A stretch of 16,412 bases of DNA. It comes from an uncultured Oscillibacter sp. GTDB lineage: Bacteria > Bacillota > Clostridia > Oscillospirales > Oscillospiraceae. How positions within the stretch are numbered: the first letter of the stretch is position 1; each line of letters opens with the position of its first letter. The stretch covers positions 1 to 16,412 of the forward strand of contig CABUDN010000045.1 in assembly GCA_902490355.1 (NCBI GenBank). Direction: 5' to 3'. Position numbers and translations under genes: made by a program. A model generated the notes under the pieces. It saw only the letters and a list, made by a program, of their open reading frames with translations. It ran no database searches and was not told the DNA's origin. Positions 1-6,530 of this stretch are shown piece by piece.

Positions 1-44
1 ATAAAGGAATGTGACTGGAGTTCAGACGTGTGCTCTTCCGATCT
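1..44. other. Illumina sequencing adapter (non-genomic contig end)
   Basis: Positions 11-44 match all 34 bases of the Illumina TruSeq Read 2 (i7-side) adapter, beginning GTGACTGGAG and ending TTCCGATCT. The preceding bases fit the rest of an indexed primer: 'AT' at 1-2 as the end of the P7 arm and AAAGGAAT at 3-10 as an 8-base index. Its reverse complement, ATTCCTTT, is what I recall for TruSeq index 27, but this is unverified. The segment is library artefact left in the assembly. Genomic sequence begins at about 45, so anything read across this boundary is unreliable. Confidence 0.97.
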
Positions 45-200
45 AATATCGTGCAGGATGATTCCACAGTATCTCAAAGACTGGAAGAAGCATATCCTCG
101 GAAGATAAGGTATTGTAGACGTTGTGGAAACAAATTAATAGAAGGTAGCGTATTCTGCAGCAATTGTGGAAATGAGATTGAAAAGGATGGGGAAATGTGA
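45..200 (+). CDS. Partial zinc-ribbon protein (C-terminal end only)
   Basis: An open frame runs from the adapter junction to a TGA at 198-200, giving the last 51 residues of a protein whose start is lost. It contains a double-CxxC zinc ribbon: YCRRCG, about ten residues, then FCSNCG. Over 28 residues this ribbon is identical at 22 positions to the C-terminus of the next gene, so the two look like tandem paralogues; the missing part may likewise be a short membrane protein. Its stop overlaps the next gene's GTG start (GTGA, 197-200), which suggests translational coupling. Family knowledge: such ribbons (zinc_ribbon_2-like) occur on many uncharacterised Firmicute membrane proteins and bind zinc structurally. 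Function is unknown. Confidence 0.8.
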   Translation, partial: NIVQDDSTVSQRLEEAYPRKIRYCRRCGNKLIEGSVFCSNCGNEIEKDGEM

Positions 201-556
201 AAGTTTTGATATGGATAATGACATTTGTCATCGGCTCGATTTTGAATACACTTCTCGGATATGCTATTGGCATTAAGGCGGGAGCAGTTCTTTTGTATAT
301 CGTTGAGTTTTATATTGCCAAAAAACTCTGCGAAAAATGGGACCAACACAAGAACCAACGGCAATCAACAAATAAAAGTTCCCAAACAGTCGAAGAAAAG
401 CCCAAACCGATTGCTGTTGAAGTGGAAAGAGATACATTTTCTAAATTGCCTGAGAGAAAAATTCAGTATTGCAGAAGATGTGGGTCAAAACTGATTGATG
501 GAAGTGAATTCTGCAGTAACTGTGGAACTCAAATTGAAAAGGGTGACGCACAATGA
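197..556 (+). CDS. Small membrane protein with C-terminal zinc ribbon
   Basis: The protein has 119 residues and a GTG start at 197 that overlaps the upstream stop by four bases. Residues 3-20 and about 24-41 are hydrophobic and read as one hairpin of two membrane segments. A charged, Q/K/E-rich linker follows (about 43-88). The C-terminus is a zinc ribbon with C92, C95, C106 and C109. The layout implies a membrane anchor displaying a cytosolic or linker-borne metal-binding knob. It is a near-duplicate of the truncated upstream gene in its ribbon, and its stop overlaps the next start (ATGA, 553-556), so the three frames are probably one transcript. I do not recognise a named family and assign no function. 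GC content is well below that of the genes right of 3.2 kb. Confidence 0.82.
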   Translation: MKVLIWIMTFVIGSILNTLLGYAIGIKAGAVLLYIVEFYIAKKLCEKWDQHKNQRQSTNKSSQTVEEKPKPIAVEVERDTFSKLPERKIQYCRRCGSKLIDGSEFCSNCGTQIEKGDAQ

Positions 557-1347
557 TTTGTCCGAACTGTGGGATGCAAATTCCTGATGATAGTGAATTC
601 TGTCAATATTGCGGCTCGAATGCCGTGGGTCGGATTGAGCAGGTGGACCCCTGTGTTAAAGTGGACATAGCAGAACACAAAGCCCTGCAAAAATCTGAGC
701 CTGCTATTTCGTCTTTAGCAGGCTCAGCTAAAGACGAAAATATAAACTCGGAAACACCCAACATTGCTTTGCTCAACAAGACAAAATCAAAAAAATTCTT
801 TGCTACTGTTATTTGCATGTCTGTAGTGCTTGCGGGTCTAGCTGGTTTGAATGTTTATCAATATGTTGTTGCGCAGGATAATGTGGCAAAAATTACTGAG
901 TTCACGGAAAAAATAGATGAGCTGAATTCCAAACTTAGTGAAAAAGACACACAACTCAAGGGGAAAAATTCAGAAATTACAGACCTGGAAAATAAAGTAT
1001 CTTCACTGGAAGATGATGCAGCCAACTACAGAACCCTCATTGATGCTGCCAACTATGGAAATCTTGGGTATGCGGCAAATAATTTTCGCTCGAGTGAAAG
1101 CATCATTGTCGTTGGCCAAAATGAGAAAAATAGAAAATTTACATTAACTGCAAATTGGTCAAACGGTGGAACTGTTTCTGTTGATTATGATACATATTTC
1201 CCGGCAGCCTATGTCGACTTCGATCAGAATAGTTGGAGTACATCAACAAAAATGACGATTACTCCTAATTTTTCTGGAATAACAGTAGTCACATTTTCAA
1301 ATGATGTAAATAGGCAGACTTTCGATATTATCATCGTCGTTGAATAG
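553..1347 (+). CDS. Zinc ribbon, TM, coiled-coil and beta-domain membrane protein
   Basis: The protein has 264 residues. Domains in order: an N-terminal zinc ribbon (C3, C6, C17, C20); a polar linker to about 80; a single membrane segment at about 82-106; a heptad-like K/E-rich coiled coil at about 108-158; and a C-terminal domain at about 165-264 made of alternating hydrophobic/polar strands, reading like an Ig-like or BIG2-type beta sandwich. By the positive-inside rule (KTKSKK before the helix), the ribbon is probably cytosolic and the coiled coil plus beta domain lie outside. The start overlaps the previous stop by four bases. It could act as a membrane-spanning sensor or scaffold, but that is inference; no enzyme motif is visible. 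Confidence 0.85.
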   Translation: MICPNCGMQIPDDSEFCQYCGSNAVGRIEQVDPCVKVDIAEHKALQKSEPAISSLAGSAKDENINSETPNIALLNKTKSKKFFATVICMSVVLAGLAGLNVYQYVVAQDNVAKITEFTEKIDELNSKLSEKDTQLKGKNSEITDLENKVSSLEDDAANYRTLIDAANYGNLGYAANNFRSSESIIVVGQNEKNRKFTLTANWSNGGTVSVDYDTYFPAAYVDFDQNSWSTSTKMTITPNFSGITVVTFSNDVNRQTFDIIIVVE

Positions 1348-1359
1348 GGGGGTACTTAT

Positions 1360-2196
1360 ATGTCTATCCCGAGAAAAGTAACGATTACTTGTCCCAGCTG
1401 CAAGAAAAAGTTCGAAACAACCGTATTTGAAAGTCTAAATACAGATTTTGCGCCTGATATTATCGAAGCAGTTATCAGCGGTGAACGCTTCCGTGCAAAA
1501 TGCCCACATTGTGGGTTTATAGCGCATCTTGAGTATGACTTTCTGTATCATGATATGAAGCATAGTGCGATGGTTTGGGTCATTCACAATAATAATCCTG
1601 AGTATGCGCAAAAAATTGCCGAAGTGAGAGAAACACATCTTCTTCCAGATTATATAACTAGAATTGTTCCTGATATGAATGCTCTACGGGAAAAAGCAGC
1701 TTGTTTGGCAGCTGGGAAAGATGATAGAATCATCGAGCTCTGCAAGGTGTTTTTGGTATCTCAAGTAAATCAGCAAAAACTTGACTTTAATTTCAGAAAT
1801 GCCTTTTATACTTACCATGATGGCAAAGATATTGTATTTTTCTATGACCTTGATGGGAAAGAACTTCGGTGTGACTTAGACGAAAAGGCATATAGTATGA
1901 TTGCAAACCTATTTAACAAGTCCTTACTGCAAATGGAGAAACTTCCTTATCAGATAATTGATTACAACTGGGCTGTAGGTTTCTATCACAATCTGCCCGA
2001 TGAAGATGAGATTGAGGAGATGATGGCGGACCAGTCCGTAGCACAAGATGCATCAAAAGAAGATGATACTTCTATATCGGATGAAGCTGTCGAAAATACT
2101 CAGGTGAAGAAAGCATTATTCTGCAGGAAGTGTGGTGCAAAGCTTTTATCGGATAGTCTATTTTGCAGTTATTGTGGGACCAAGGTCGTTTATTAA
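1360..2196 (+). CDS. CpXC-domain protein with C-terminal zinc ribbon
   Basis: The protein has 278 residues and starts 12 bases after the previous stop, behind a GGGGGG ribosome-binding stretch. The N-terminus has the CpXC signature: CPSC at 11-14 and CPHC at 48-51, followed by an aromatic/histidine-rich segment. This matches the CpXC family (PF14353), whose members are bacterial proteins of unknown function. A mixed alpha/beta middle (about 80-210) is followed by an acidic linker (about 213-246). A C-terminal ribbon has C255, C258, C269 and C272 and resembles the ribbons on the preceding genes. No signal peptide or membrane helix is visible, so it is probably cytosolic. The shared ribbon type suggests the operon products act together or share a partner. 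Confidence 0.85.
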   Translation: MSIPRKVTITCPSCKKKFETTVFESLNTDFAPDIIEAVISGERFRAKCPHCGFIAHLEYDFLYHDMKHSAMVWVIHNNNPEYAQKIAEVRETHLLPDYITRIVPDMNALREKAACLAAGKDDRIIELCKVFLVSQVNQQKLDFNFRNAFYTYHDGKDIVFFYDLDGKELRCDLDEKAYSMIANLFNKSLLQMEKLPYQIIDYNWAVGFYHNLPDEDEIEEMMADQSVAQDASKEDDTSISDEAVENTQVKKALFCRKCGAKLLSDSLFCSYCGTKVVY

Positions 2197-2214
2197 AAAA
2201 CTGAGGAAGATGAC

Positions 2215-2598
2215 ATGAAGAGATTATTATCATGGCTTACGCTAGTAGGTTGCTATATTGTATTCTGCCTTATTGTGGCTTTAGATATGGCACTTCTTGC
2301 GCACATATCAAGTCTATACTACCAGCTTTCAGCATTTCTTAAATTGATTGTGATTATCATTGGAGGATCATTCATTCTAGGTATCGCATTAGCTCCGCTA
2401 TGGTATGGAATACCTCTAACATATTCTGCAAGCGAGGCCGTGTGTCCAAGCAGGCGTGGTGATCGTTATGTTATTATGGGGGTTTTAATTCTCGTATCGT
2501 GTGTCTTGGAAATCATTTCTGGGGTTATGATTCGAGATATTCTAATCGGTATTTATGGAGTTGCTCTTATTTTCTACGGTAGAAACCACACAAATTAA
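2215..2598 (+). CDS. Small polytopic membrane protein, unknown
   Basis: The protein has 127 residues and a start preceded by GAGGAAG at a suitable distance. Hydrophobic stretches at about 5-28, 38-62, 84-105 and 108-121 suggest four membrane helices, with a short polar loop containing CPSRRGDR between helices two and three. It has no zinc ribbon, unlike its neighbours, but follows them 18 bases downstream on the same strand and shares their low GC. It is probably the last gene of the operon. The stop codon lies inside a weak AT-only hairpin. No family recognised. Confidence 0.75.
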   Translation: MKRLLSWLTLVGCYIVFCLIVALDMALLAHISSLYYQLSAFLKLIVIIIGGSFILGIALAPLWYGIPLTYSASEAVCPSRRGDRYVIMGVLILVSCVLEIISGVMIRDILIGIYGVALIFYGRNHTN

Positions 2599-2621
2599 AT
2601 AATATATTCTCGTATTTAATT
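2593..2621 (+). terminator. Weak AT-only hairpin at the end of the zinc-ribbon operon
   Basis: AATTAAATA (2593-2601) pairs perfectly with TATTTAATT (2613-2621) around an 11-base loop. It contains only A-T pairs and has no following T-run, so it is at best a weak end signal for the preceding membrane-protein gene. Confidence 0.25.
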
Positions 2622-2725
2622 GTACGACAGTGCTTGCCCTTGAGTGAGCAGATATATGCGAACCGCTTTCCATTCCAATGGGGTCGCCTATCAAACACTG
2701 CTGGCAACACTATGGCAACAAAAAA

Positions 2726-2747
2726 TCAGATAGCCTCTACTATCTGA
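2726..2747 (-). terminator. Hairpin with A-run, possible minus-strand terminator
   Basis: TCAGATAG (2726-2733) is the exact reverse complement of CTATCTGA (2740-2747), with loop CCTCTA. Read on the minus strand, the stem is followed by a T-run (the A-run at 2721-2725), which is the form of an intrinsic terminator. No minus-strand gene lies upstream to use it, so it may be a relic. Confidence 0.35.
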
Positions 2748-2843
2748 ATAATGAAAAGAATGCCAATAATCTGCGCGAAATCCCATAAGCAAATCTGTTT
2801 AGAAAACTTCTAACGGGAGCGAGTGGGAGTAACTAAATGAATC

Positions 2844-2890
2844 AAACCCCGACAAGCCTTGTGCAACAAGGCTTGCCGGGGTTTCTTTTT
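2844..2890 (+). terminator. Strong intrinsic terminator
   Basis: AAACCCCG and CAAGCCTTGT form the left arm, and ACAAGGCTTG and CGGGGTTT the right arm, with one opposed mismatch and a 3-base loop; TTTCTTTTT follows. This is a long, stable rho-independent terminator. It lies about 245 bases past the last zinc-ribbon operon gene and insulates hsp20 from upstream transcription. Confidence 0.9.
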
Positions 2891-2998
2891 ACCATTGACC
2901 ATATTGGGACTGCATATCTCCCGCCTCATGGCGCCCCCCTGCGGACACTTCCGAAATATCGTATATTTTATGAACAGATTATTGTACTTATGTTAATA

Positions 2999-3025
2999 TT
3001 AGCACTCTCCTATTGACAGTGCTAA
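2999..3025 (+). promoter_or_regulatory. CIRCE operator (HrcA binding site)
   Basis: TTAGCACTC (2999-3007), nine bases, then CAGTGCTAA (3017-3025). The CIRCE consensus is TTAGCACTC-N9-GAGTGCTAA, so only one base differs (C for G at 3017). HrcA represses heat-shock genes through this element in Firmicutes and many other bacteria. The right arm overlaps the -35 box of the hsp20 promoter, which fits repression by occlusion. Confidence 0.93.
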
Positions 3026-3040
3026 TTTCAGAGCTATAAT
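3013..3040 (+). promoter_or_regulatory. Sigma-A-type promoter of hsp20
   Basis: TTGACA at 3013-3018 and TATAAT at 3035-3040, both perfect consensus, are separated by 16 bases. Transcription should begin near 3047, giving a leader of about 130 bases before the ATG at 3177. The -35 box overlaps the right arm of the CIRCE dyad. Confidence 0.88.
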
Positions 3041-3110
3041 ACAGTCAGAGCTTGAGAGAACGAGCTAAATGGTTCAAAAATCAGATAAATTCCCGCGATC
3101 AAGTTTCATC

Positions 3111-3130
3111 CGCTCCCCTCTCTCGGAGCG
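3111..3130 (+). promoter_or_regulatory. Leader hairpin upstream of hsp20
   Basis: CGCTCC (3111-3116) pairs with GGAGCG (3125-3130) around an 8-base loop in the long hsp20 leader, ending about 33 bases before the AGGAGG at 3163-3168. It does not cover the ribosome binding site, so a thermosensor role is not supported by this stem alone. Confidence 0.35.
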
Positions 3131-3176
3131 ATCATCCAATTGTAATCTTATGGTTTTATAATAGGAGGAATGTTTT

Positions 3177-3620
3177 ATGTTACCTAGCATTTTTGGTGAG
3201 AATCTGTTTGATGATTTCTTCGGCAATGACTTTGGGTTCTTCCCCGCATGGAACGAGCACAGCCCTCTTTACGGCAAGCACGCCAAGAATCTCATGAAGA
3301 CGGACGTCCGGGAAACGGACGAGTGCTATGAGCTGGACGTCGATCTGCCCGGCTTCCAGAAGGACGAGATCCATGTGGATCTGAAGGACGGTTATCTGAC
3401 GATCCGCGCAGCCAAGGGGCTGGACAAGGATACCCAGGACAAGAAGGGCAAGTATATCCGTCAGGAGCGGTATGCCGGCGCCTGCAGCCGCAGCTTCTAT
3501 GTTGGAGATGTGGAATCCAAGGATGTGTCTGCCAAGTATGAAAATGGCATCCTGACGCTCTCCCTGCCCAAGCAGGTCAAAAAGGAACTGCCCGCCAGCA
3601 CCTCCATTGCCATTGGCTAA
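3177..3620 (+). CDS. hsp20: Small heat-shock protein Hsp20 (alpha-crystallin family)
   Basis: The protein has 147 residues, the usual length for a bacterial small heat-shock protein. It is an ATP-independent cytosolic holdase that binds unfolding proteins and hands them to DnaK/ClpB. The short, Phe-rich N-terminus (residues 1-24) is typical of the oligomerising arm. The alpha-crystallin domain runs from about 40 to 137, with DLPGF at about 56-60 and an ENGILTLSLPK strand whose I-x-L-type residues fit family landmarks. A short C-terminal extension follows, containing the Ile-Ala-Ile form (IAIG) of the IXI anchor. The start has AGGAGG eight bases upstream. It is monocistronic: CIRCE and a consensus promoter precede it and a terminator follows immediately. 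Expected to be derepressed on heat or protein-folding stress through HrcA. Confidence 0.95.
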   Translation: MLPSIFGENLFDDFFGNDFGFFPAWNEHSPLYGKHAKNLMKTDVRETDECYELDVDLPGFQKDEIHVDLKDGYLTIRAAKGLDKDTQDKKGKYIRQERYAGACSRSFYVGDVESKDVSAKYENGILTLSLPKQVKKELPASTSIAIG

Positions 3621-3623
3621 TTG

Positions 3624-3662
3624 AAAAAAGAAGCCCGTGCCGTCTGGCACGGGCTTCTTTTT
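3624..3662 (+). terminator. hsp20 terminator
   Basis: AAGAAGCCCGTGCC pairs with GGCACGGGCTTCTT around a GTCT loop, with A-tract upstream and T-tract downstream, starting four bases after the hsp20 stop. The flanking A and T runs would let it work on both strands. Confidence 0.93.
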
Positions 3663-3684
3663 GATGGTCTCCAAATCAATAAAG

Positions 3685-3725
3685 GCCGTCCTCCCTGCAA
3701 CTGCAGGGAGGACGGCAATTTTTTC
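3685..3725 (-). terminator. Terminator of the mannonate operon (bidirectional form)
   Basis: GCCGTCCTCCCTGCA (3685-3699) and its exact reverse complement (3702-3716) form a 15-bp stem, or 13 bp with a 6-base loop. On the minus strand it is followed by TTTATT and lies 22 bases past the uxuB stop; on the plus strand it is followed by a T6 run. It therefore ends the sugar-acid operon and backs up the hsp20 terminator. Confidence 0.88.
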
Positions 3726-3738
3726 TTCAGCTCGGCGC

Positions 3739-5352
3739 TTATTCCGCCAGATACTTGTGCAGCGTGGCCCGCACAGCGCCCGGACCCGCCAGCTCTTCCA
3801 CAAAGATCTTCTCGATCTTGTCGGCCAGAGGCGTGGTGGTAAGATCCACACCGAAAATGCTGGCATTGGACAAAATGGGCCGCAGCTGACCATGGTAGCT
3901 GGCAGGATCGTTCCACACGATGCCCTGCAGCTGCGCCTGGAGCGTCTCCTTCAGAGGATCGTCGCTGACCTCCATCTCCTGGCCCTCGTCGTTGACCCCC
4001 AGCAGATACCGCATCCAGCCTGCCAGTGCCAGAGGCACGCTGACCAGGCTGTTGAGATCCCGGCCCTGGGCCAGATAGCTCTTGATGGTCTCGCCGAAAC
4101 GGACGCCCACCTTCTGAGAGGTATCCGTGGCAATCCGGCGAGGATCGTCCGGCATGAACACGTTGGGAAGACGCTGCTCCACCACTTCATCCAGGAAGTC
4201 CTTGGGCTTGATGATGCCGGGATCCGTCACCACAGGCAGACCTTCCACATAGCCCAGACGCTTGACCAGGGCCACGATGTCGGGGTCCTTCATCTCGTCG
4301 GCGATTTTGATATAACCCAGCAGGCAGCCGTTGACGCTCATGGCGGTATGCAGAGGATTCAGGCAGGTGGTGACCTTCATGCGCTCCACCTTGTTGACGG
4401 TTTCCCGATCGCAGAAAATCACGCCCACCTTGTCCAGCGGCGGACGGCCGTTGGGGAACTTGTCCTCAATGACCAGGTACTGGGGCCGCTCGGCATTGAC
4501 AAAGGCCGCAGTATAGCCGCCCTTCTTGGTCACGATGGCTTCCATGCCCTCGATGCCGTCAGCCGTGAGGCTCTCTTCCACCACCTTGGAAGGACGGGGA
4601 ACAATCTTGTCGATCATGCTCCAGGGGAAGCTGACCTTGGACTCATCATTGATCCAATCCACAAAGCCCTGCTCCACCAGGCCGTTTTTGCACCAGGTCT
4701 CGGCAATCTCCGCCACACTGTTGTGGAAGGTCTCGCCGTTATGGCTGCAGTTATCGAAGCTGCATACGGCCAGAGGATAGCCGCCGGCCTGGTACCGCCA
4801 GTACAGGAACTTGGTCAGCGTGGCCATGGCGTTTTTCGTGTTGTGGGGGCCTTCCTTCATATCGGCCTCCACGGCGGGGAGCAGCGTGCCGTCGGGATTG
4901 TAGAGCTTGTAGCCCTTCTCCGTAATGGTGAAGGAGAGCATCTGCAAGCCGGGATCCGTGAAGACTTCCCGGAAGCGGGTCATGGCCGCCTCGTTGGTGC
5001 TGTCGGCCTTGATGCCCTCGGCAATGCTGCCGATGATCTCCCGGCTGGTGGTAGCGTCAGGGTTGAGCGTCACCGCAATGCACAGGTTGTCAAAGGGCGT
5101 GTAGGCGATGTCCAGAATGGCCGGATCGTTGGTGTTGGCCATGAGCAGGCCCTTATCCGTCAGGCCCTCGTTGAGCATCCGCTGGGCCAGAGCGGCAATG
5201 TAGGCCCGGAAGATGTTGCCGGTGCCGAAATGGACCCAGGTAGGCGCCTTCTTGGTGGCCTCCGCCACTGCCGCCACGTCATACTGCGGCAGAGCCACAT
5301 GGGCTGCGGCCCAGCCGGCCTTGTCGGCCAGAGAAGCACGGTTGAGTTTCAT
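3739..5352 (-). CDS. uxuB: Fructuronate reductase / mannitol dehydrogenase family oxidoreductase
   Basis: The protein has 537 residues and is a full-length polyol-specific long-chain dehydrogenase. It is predicted to interconvert D-fructuronate and D-mannonate with NAD(H) in the cytosol. The N-terminal Rossmann motif FGTGNIFR is at 42-49; the second domain carries the catalytic Lys-Asn-His set in KVTTCLNPLH (K326, N332, H335). GGAGGT lies upstream of the ATG at 5352. It is the last gene of the operon, directly behind mannonate dehydratase, which is the strongest argument for uxuB over mannitol dehydrogenase. It is somewhat longer than the E. coli enzyme as I remember it. Altronate (tagaturonate) or mannitol specificity cannot be excluded from sequence alone. 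Confidence 0.88.
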   Translation of the reverse strand: MKLNRASLADKAGWAAAHVALPQYDVAAVAEATKKAPTWVHFGTGNIFRAYIAALAQRMLNEGLTDKGLLMANTNDPAILDIAYTPFDNLCIAVTLNPDATTSREIIGSIAEGIKADSTNEAAMTRFREVFTDPGLQMLSFTITEKGYKLYNPDGTLLPAVEADMKEGPHNTKNAMATLTKFLYWRYQAGGYPLAVCSFDNCSHNGETFHNSVAEIAETWCKNGLVEQGFVDWINDESKVSFPWSMIDKIVPRPSKVVEESLTADGIEGMEAIVTKKGGYTAAFVNAERPQYLVIEDKFPNGRPPLDKVGVIFCDRETVNKVERMKVTTCLNPLHTAMSVNGCLLGYIKIADEMKDPDIVALVKRLGYVEGLPVVTDPGIIKPKDFLDEVVEQRLPNVFMPDDPRRIATDTSQKVGVRFGETIKSYLAQGRDLNSLVSVPLALAGWMRYLLGVNDEGQEMEVSDDPLKETLQAQLQGIVWNDPASYHGQLRPILSNASIFGVDLTTTPLADKIEKIFVEELAGPGAVRATLHKYLAE

Positions 5353-5378
5353 ATGTTCAAACCTCCGTTAAAATCACA

Positions 5379-5400
5379 CCGGCGGCCTTCCGGCCGCCGG
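5379..5400 (-). promoter_or_regulatory. GC-rich intercistronic hairpin between uxuA and uxuB
   Basis: CCGGCGGCC (5379-5387) and GGCCGCCGG (5392-5400) form a perfect 9-bp stem with a 4-base loop. It starts 9 bases after the uxuA stop and ends ahead of the uxuB GGAGG. Read in the transcription direction, it is followed after a few bases by a short TTTT, so it could be a partial attenuator or an mRNA-stability element that sets the uxuA:uxuB ratio. Confidence 0.6.
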
Positions 5401-5409
5401 ATCAGGCCG

Positions 5410-6504
5410 TCAGTTGGCCATTTCAGGATGGCCGTTTTCGCGGCAGATGGCCTCCCACAGGCCGTTGAGGTAGGTGGCGCCCAGAGCGCGGTCGTACAGA
5501 CCATAGCCGGGCCGGCCTTCCTCGTCCCAGATCATGCGGCCGTGGTCGGGCCGGATGTAGGTATCGGGGCAGGTATCGTAGATGGCCTTCATGATGGCAT
5601 ACATATCCAGGTCGCCGCAGCTGGACAGGTGGGCGGATTCCCGGAACTTGCGGTAGCCCAGGTACTTGACGTTGCGCACGTGCATGGCGCCGATGCGGTT
5701 CATCTCACCGAAGTGGCGGATGATGGCGGGAATGTCGTTGTCCGGATTGGAGCCCAGAGAACCGGTGCACAGGCACAGCGTGTTGGCCGGAGAATCATGG
5801 AGCTTAACCATGATGTCATAGTCGGCCTGGCTGTGGGTGATCCGGGGCAGGCCGAACACGGGCCAGGCGGGATCGTCGGGATGGCAGGCCATCTTCACGC
5901 CCACTTCCTCGCAGGTGGGGATGATGCCGTCCAGGAAGTACTTGAAGTTCTCCCGGAGCTTGGCCTGATCGATGTCCTTGTAAATGGCCAGAACCCGCTC
6001 CAGGTCTGCCAGACGCTCCGGCTCCCAGCCGGGCAGGGAGATGCCGTGGCAGTCGTCCAGAGTCTTCTTCACCAGGTCCACGGGGGTCATCTCGCCCAGT
6101 TCCTTCTCATCGAAGTACAGGGAGTTGGAGCCATCCTCGGGAATCTCCCGGGCCAGGTCGGTCCGCAGCCAGTCGAACACCGGCATGAAGTTGTAGATGA
6201 TGACCTTCACGCCCACCTTGGCCAGGTTGCGGATGGTCTCGCAGTAGTTGGCAATGTACTGATCCCGGGTGGGCAGGCCCATCTTGATGTCCTCATGGAC
6301 GTTGACGGACTCGATGACCTCGCACTCCAGGCCCGCCTCGTGAATGTGGTCCACATAGGCCTTGCACTCCTCGTAGGTCCACACCTCACCGGCGGCTTTC
6401 TCATCCAGCACGCCCATCAGGCCGCTCATACCGGGGATCTGCTTGATCTTCTTCAGGGAGATGGGGTCACGGCCCTCGCCGTACCAGCGGAATGTCATTT
6501 TCAT
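5410..6504 (-). CDS. uxuA: Mannonate dehydratase
   Basis: The protein has 364 residues. It dehydrates D-mannonate to 2-keto-3-deoxy-D-gluconate, the common Entner-Doudoroff-type intermediate. UxuA-family landmarks in a TIM-barrel layout: the N-terminus MKMTFRWYGEGRDP, ESVNVHED (about 65-72), NFMPVFDW (105-112), HPDDPAWP (208-215), CTGSLG (246-251), HVRN (275-278) and RPDHGR (318-323). The Cys/His residues in the later motifs are the family's Mn/Fe ligands. The ATG at 6504 was chosen over one 15 codons upstream because AGGAGG lies nine bases before it and the family begins here. It follows the LarA-like gene by 26 bases and precedes uxuB. The C-terminus is short and complete. Confidence 0.95.
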   Translation of the reverse strand: MKMTFRWYGEGRDPISLKKIKQIPGMSGLMGVLDEKAAGEVWTYEECKAYVDHIHEAGLECEVIESVNVHEDIKMGLPTRDQYIANYCETIRNLAKVGVKVIIYNFMPVFDWLRTDLAREIPEDGSNSLYFDEKELGEMTPVDLVKKTLDDCHGISLPGWEPERLADLERVLAIYKDIDQAKLRENFKYFLDGIIPTCEEVGVKMACHPDDPAWPVFGLPRITHSQADYDIMVKLHDSPANTLCLCTGSLGSNPDNDIPAIIRHFGEMNRIGAMHVRNVKYLGYRKFRESAHLSSCGDLDMYAIMKAIYDTCPDTYIRPDHGRMIWDEEGRPGYGLYDRALGATYLNGLWEAICRENGHPEMAN

Positions 6505-6530
6505 ATACGGTTTCCTCCTGTCGTATTCAG

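Larger units (their letters stand above)
2599..2998. other. Gene-poor spacer, possible mobile-element relic
   Basis: No convincing gene is seen across these 400 bases. They contain an 8-base direct repeat TGGCAACA (2702-2709 and 2713-2720), a perfect 8-bp stem with a 6-base loop, and a strong terminator. GC content is low as in the zinc-ribbon genes to the left; the GC-rich core begins only past about 3.2 kb. Short repeats of this kind can be recombinase arm sites beside an attachment site, but no integrase or att duplication is visible, so that reading is speculative. Confidence 0.5.

Noticed and set aside
2640..2840. CRISPR array or tRNA remnant in the gene-poor spacer
   Set aside because: Only one pair of 8-base repeats is present, with no regular spacing, and no cloverleaf could be drawn.
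3052..3297. Short open frame in the hsp20 leader running into hsp20
   Set aside because: No ribosome binding site, it overlaps hsp20 out of frame, and it lies in the untranslated leader after a consensus promoter.
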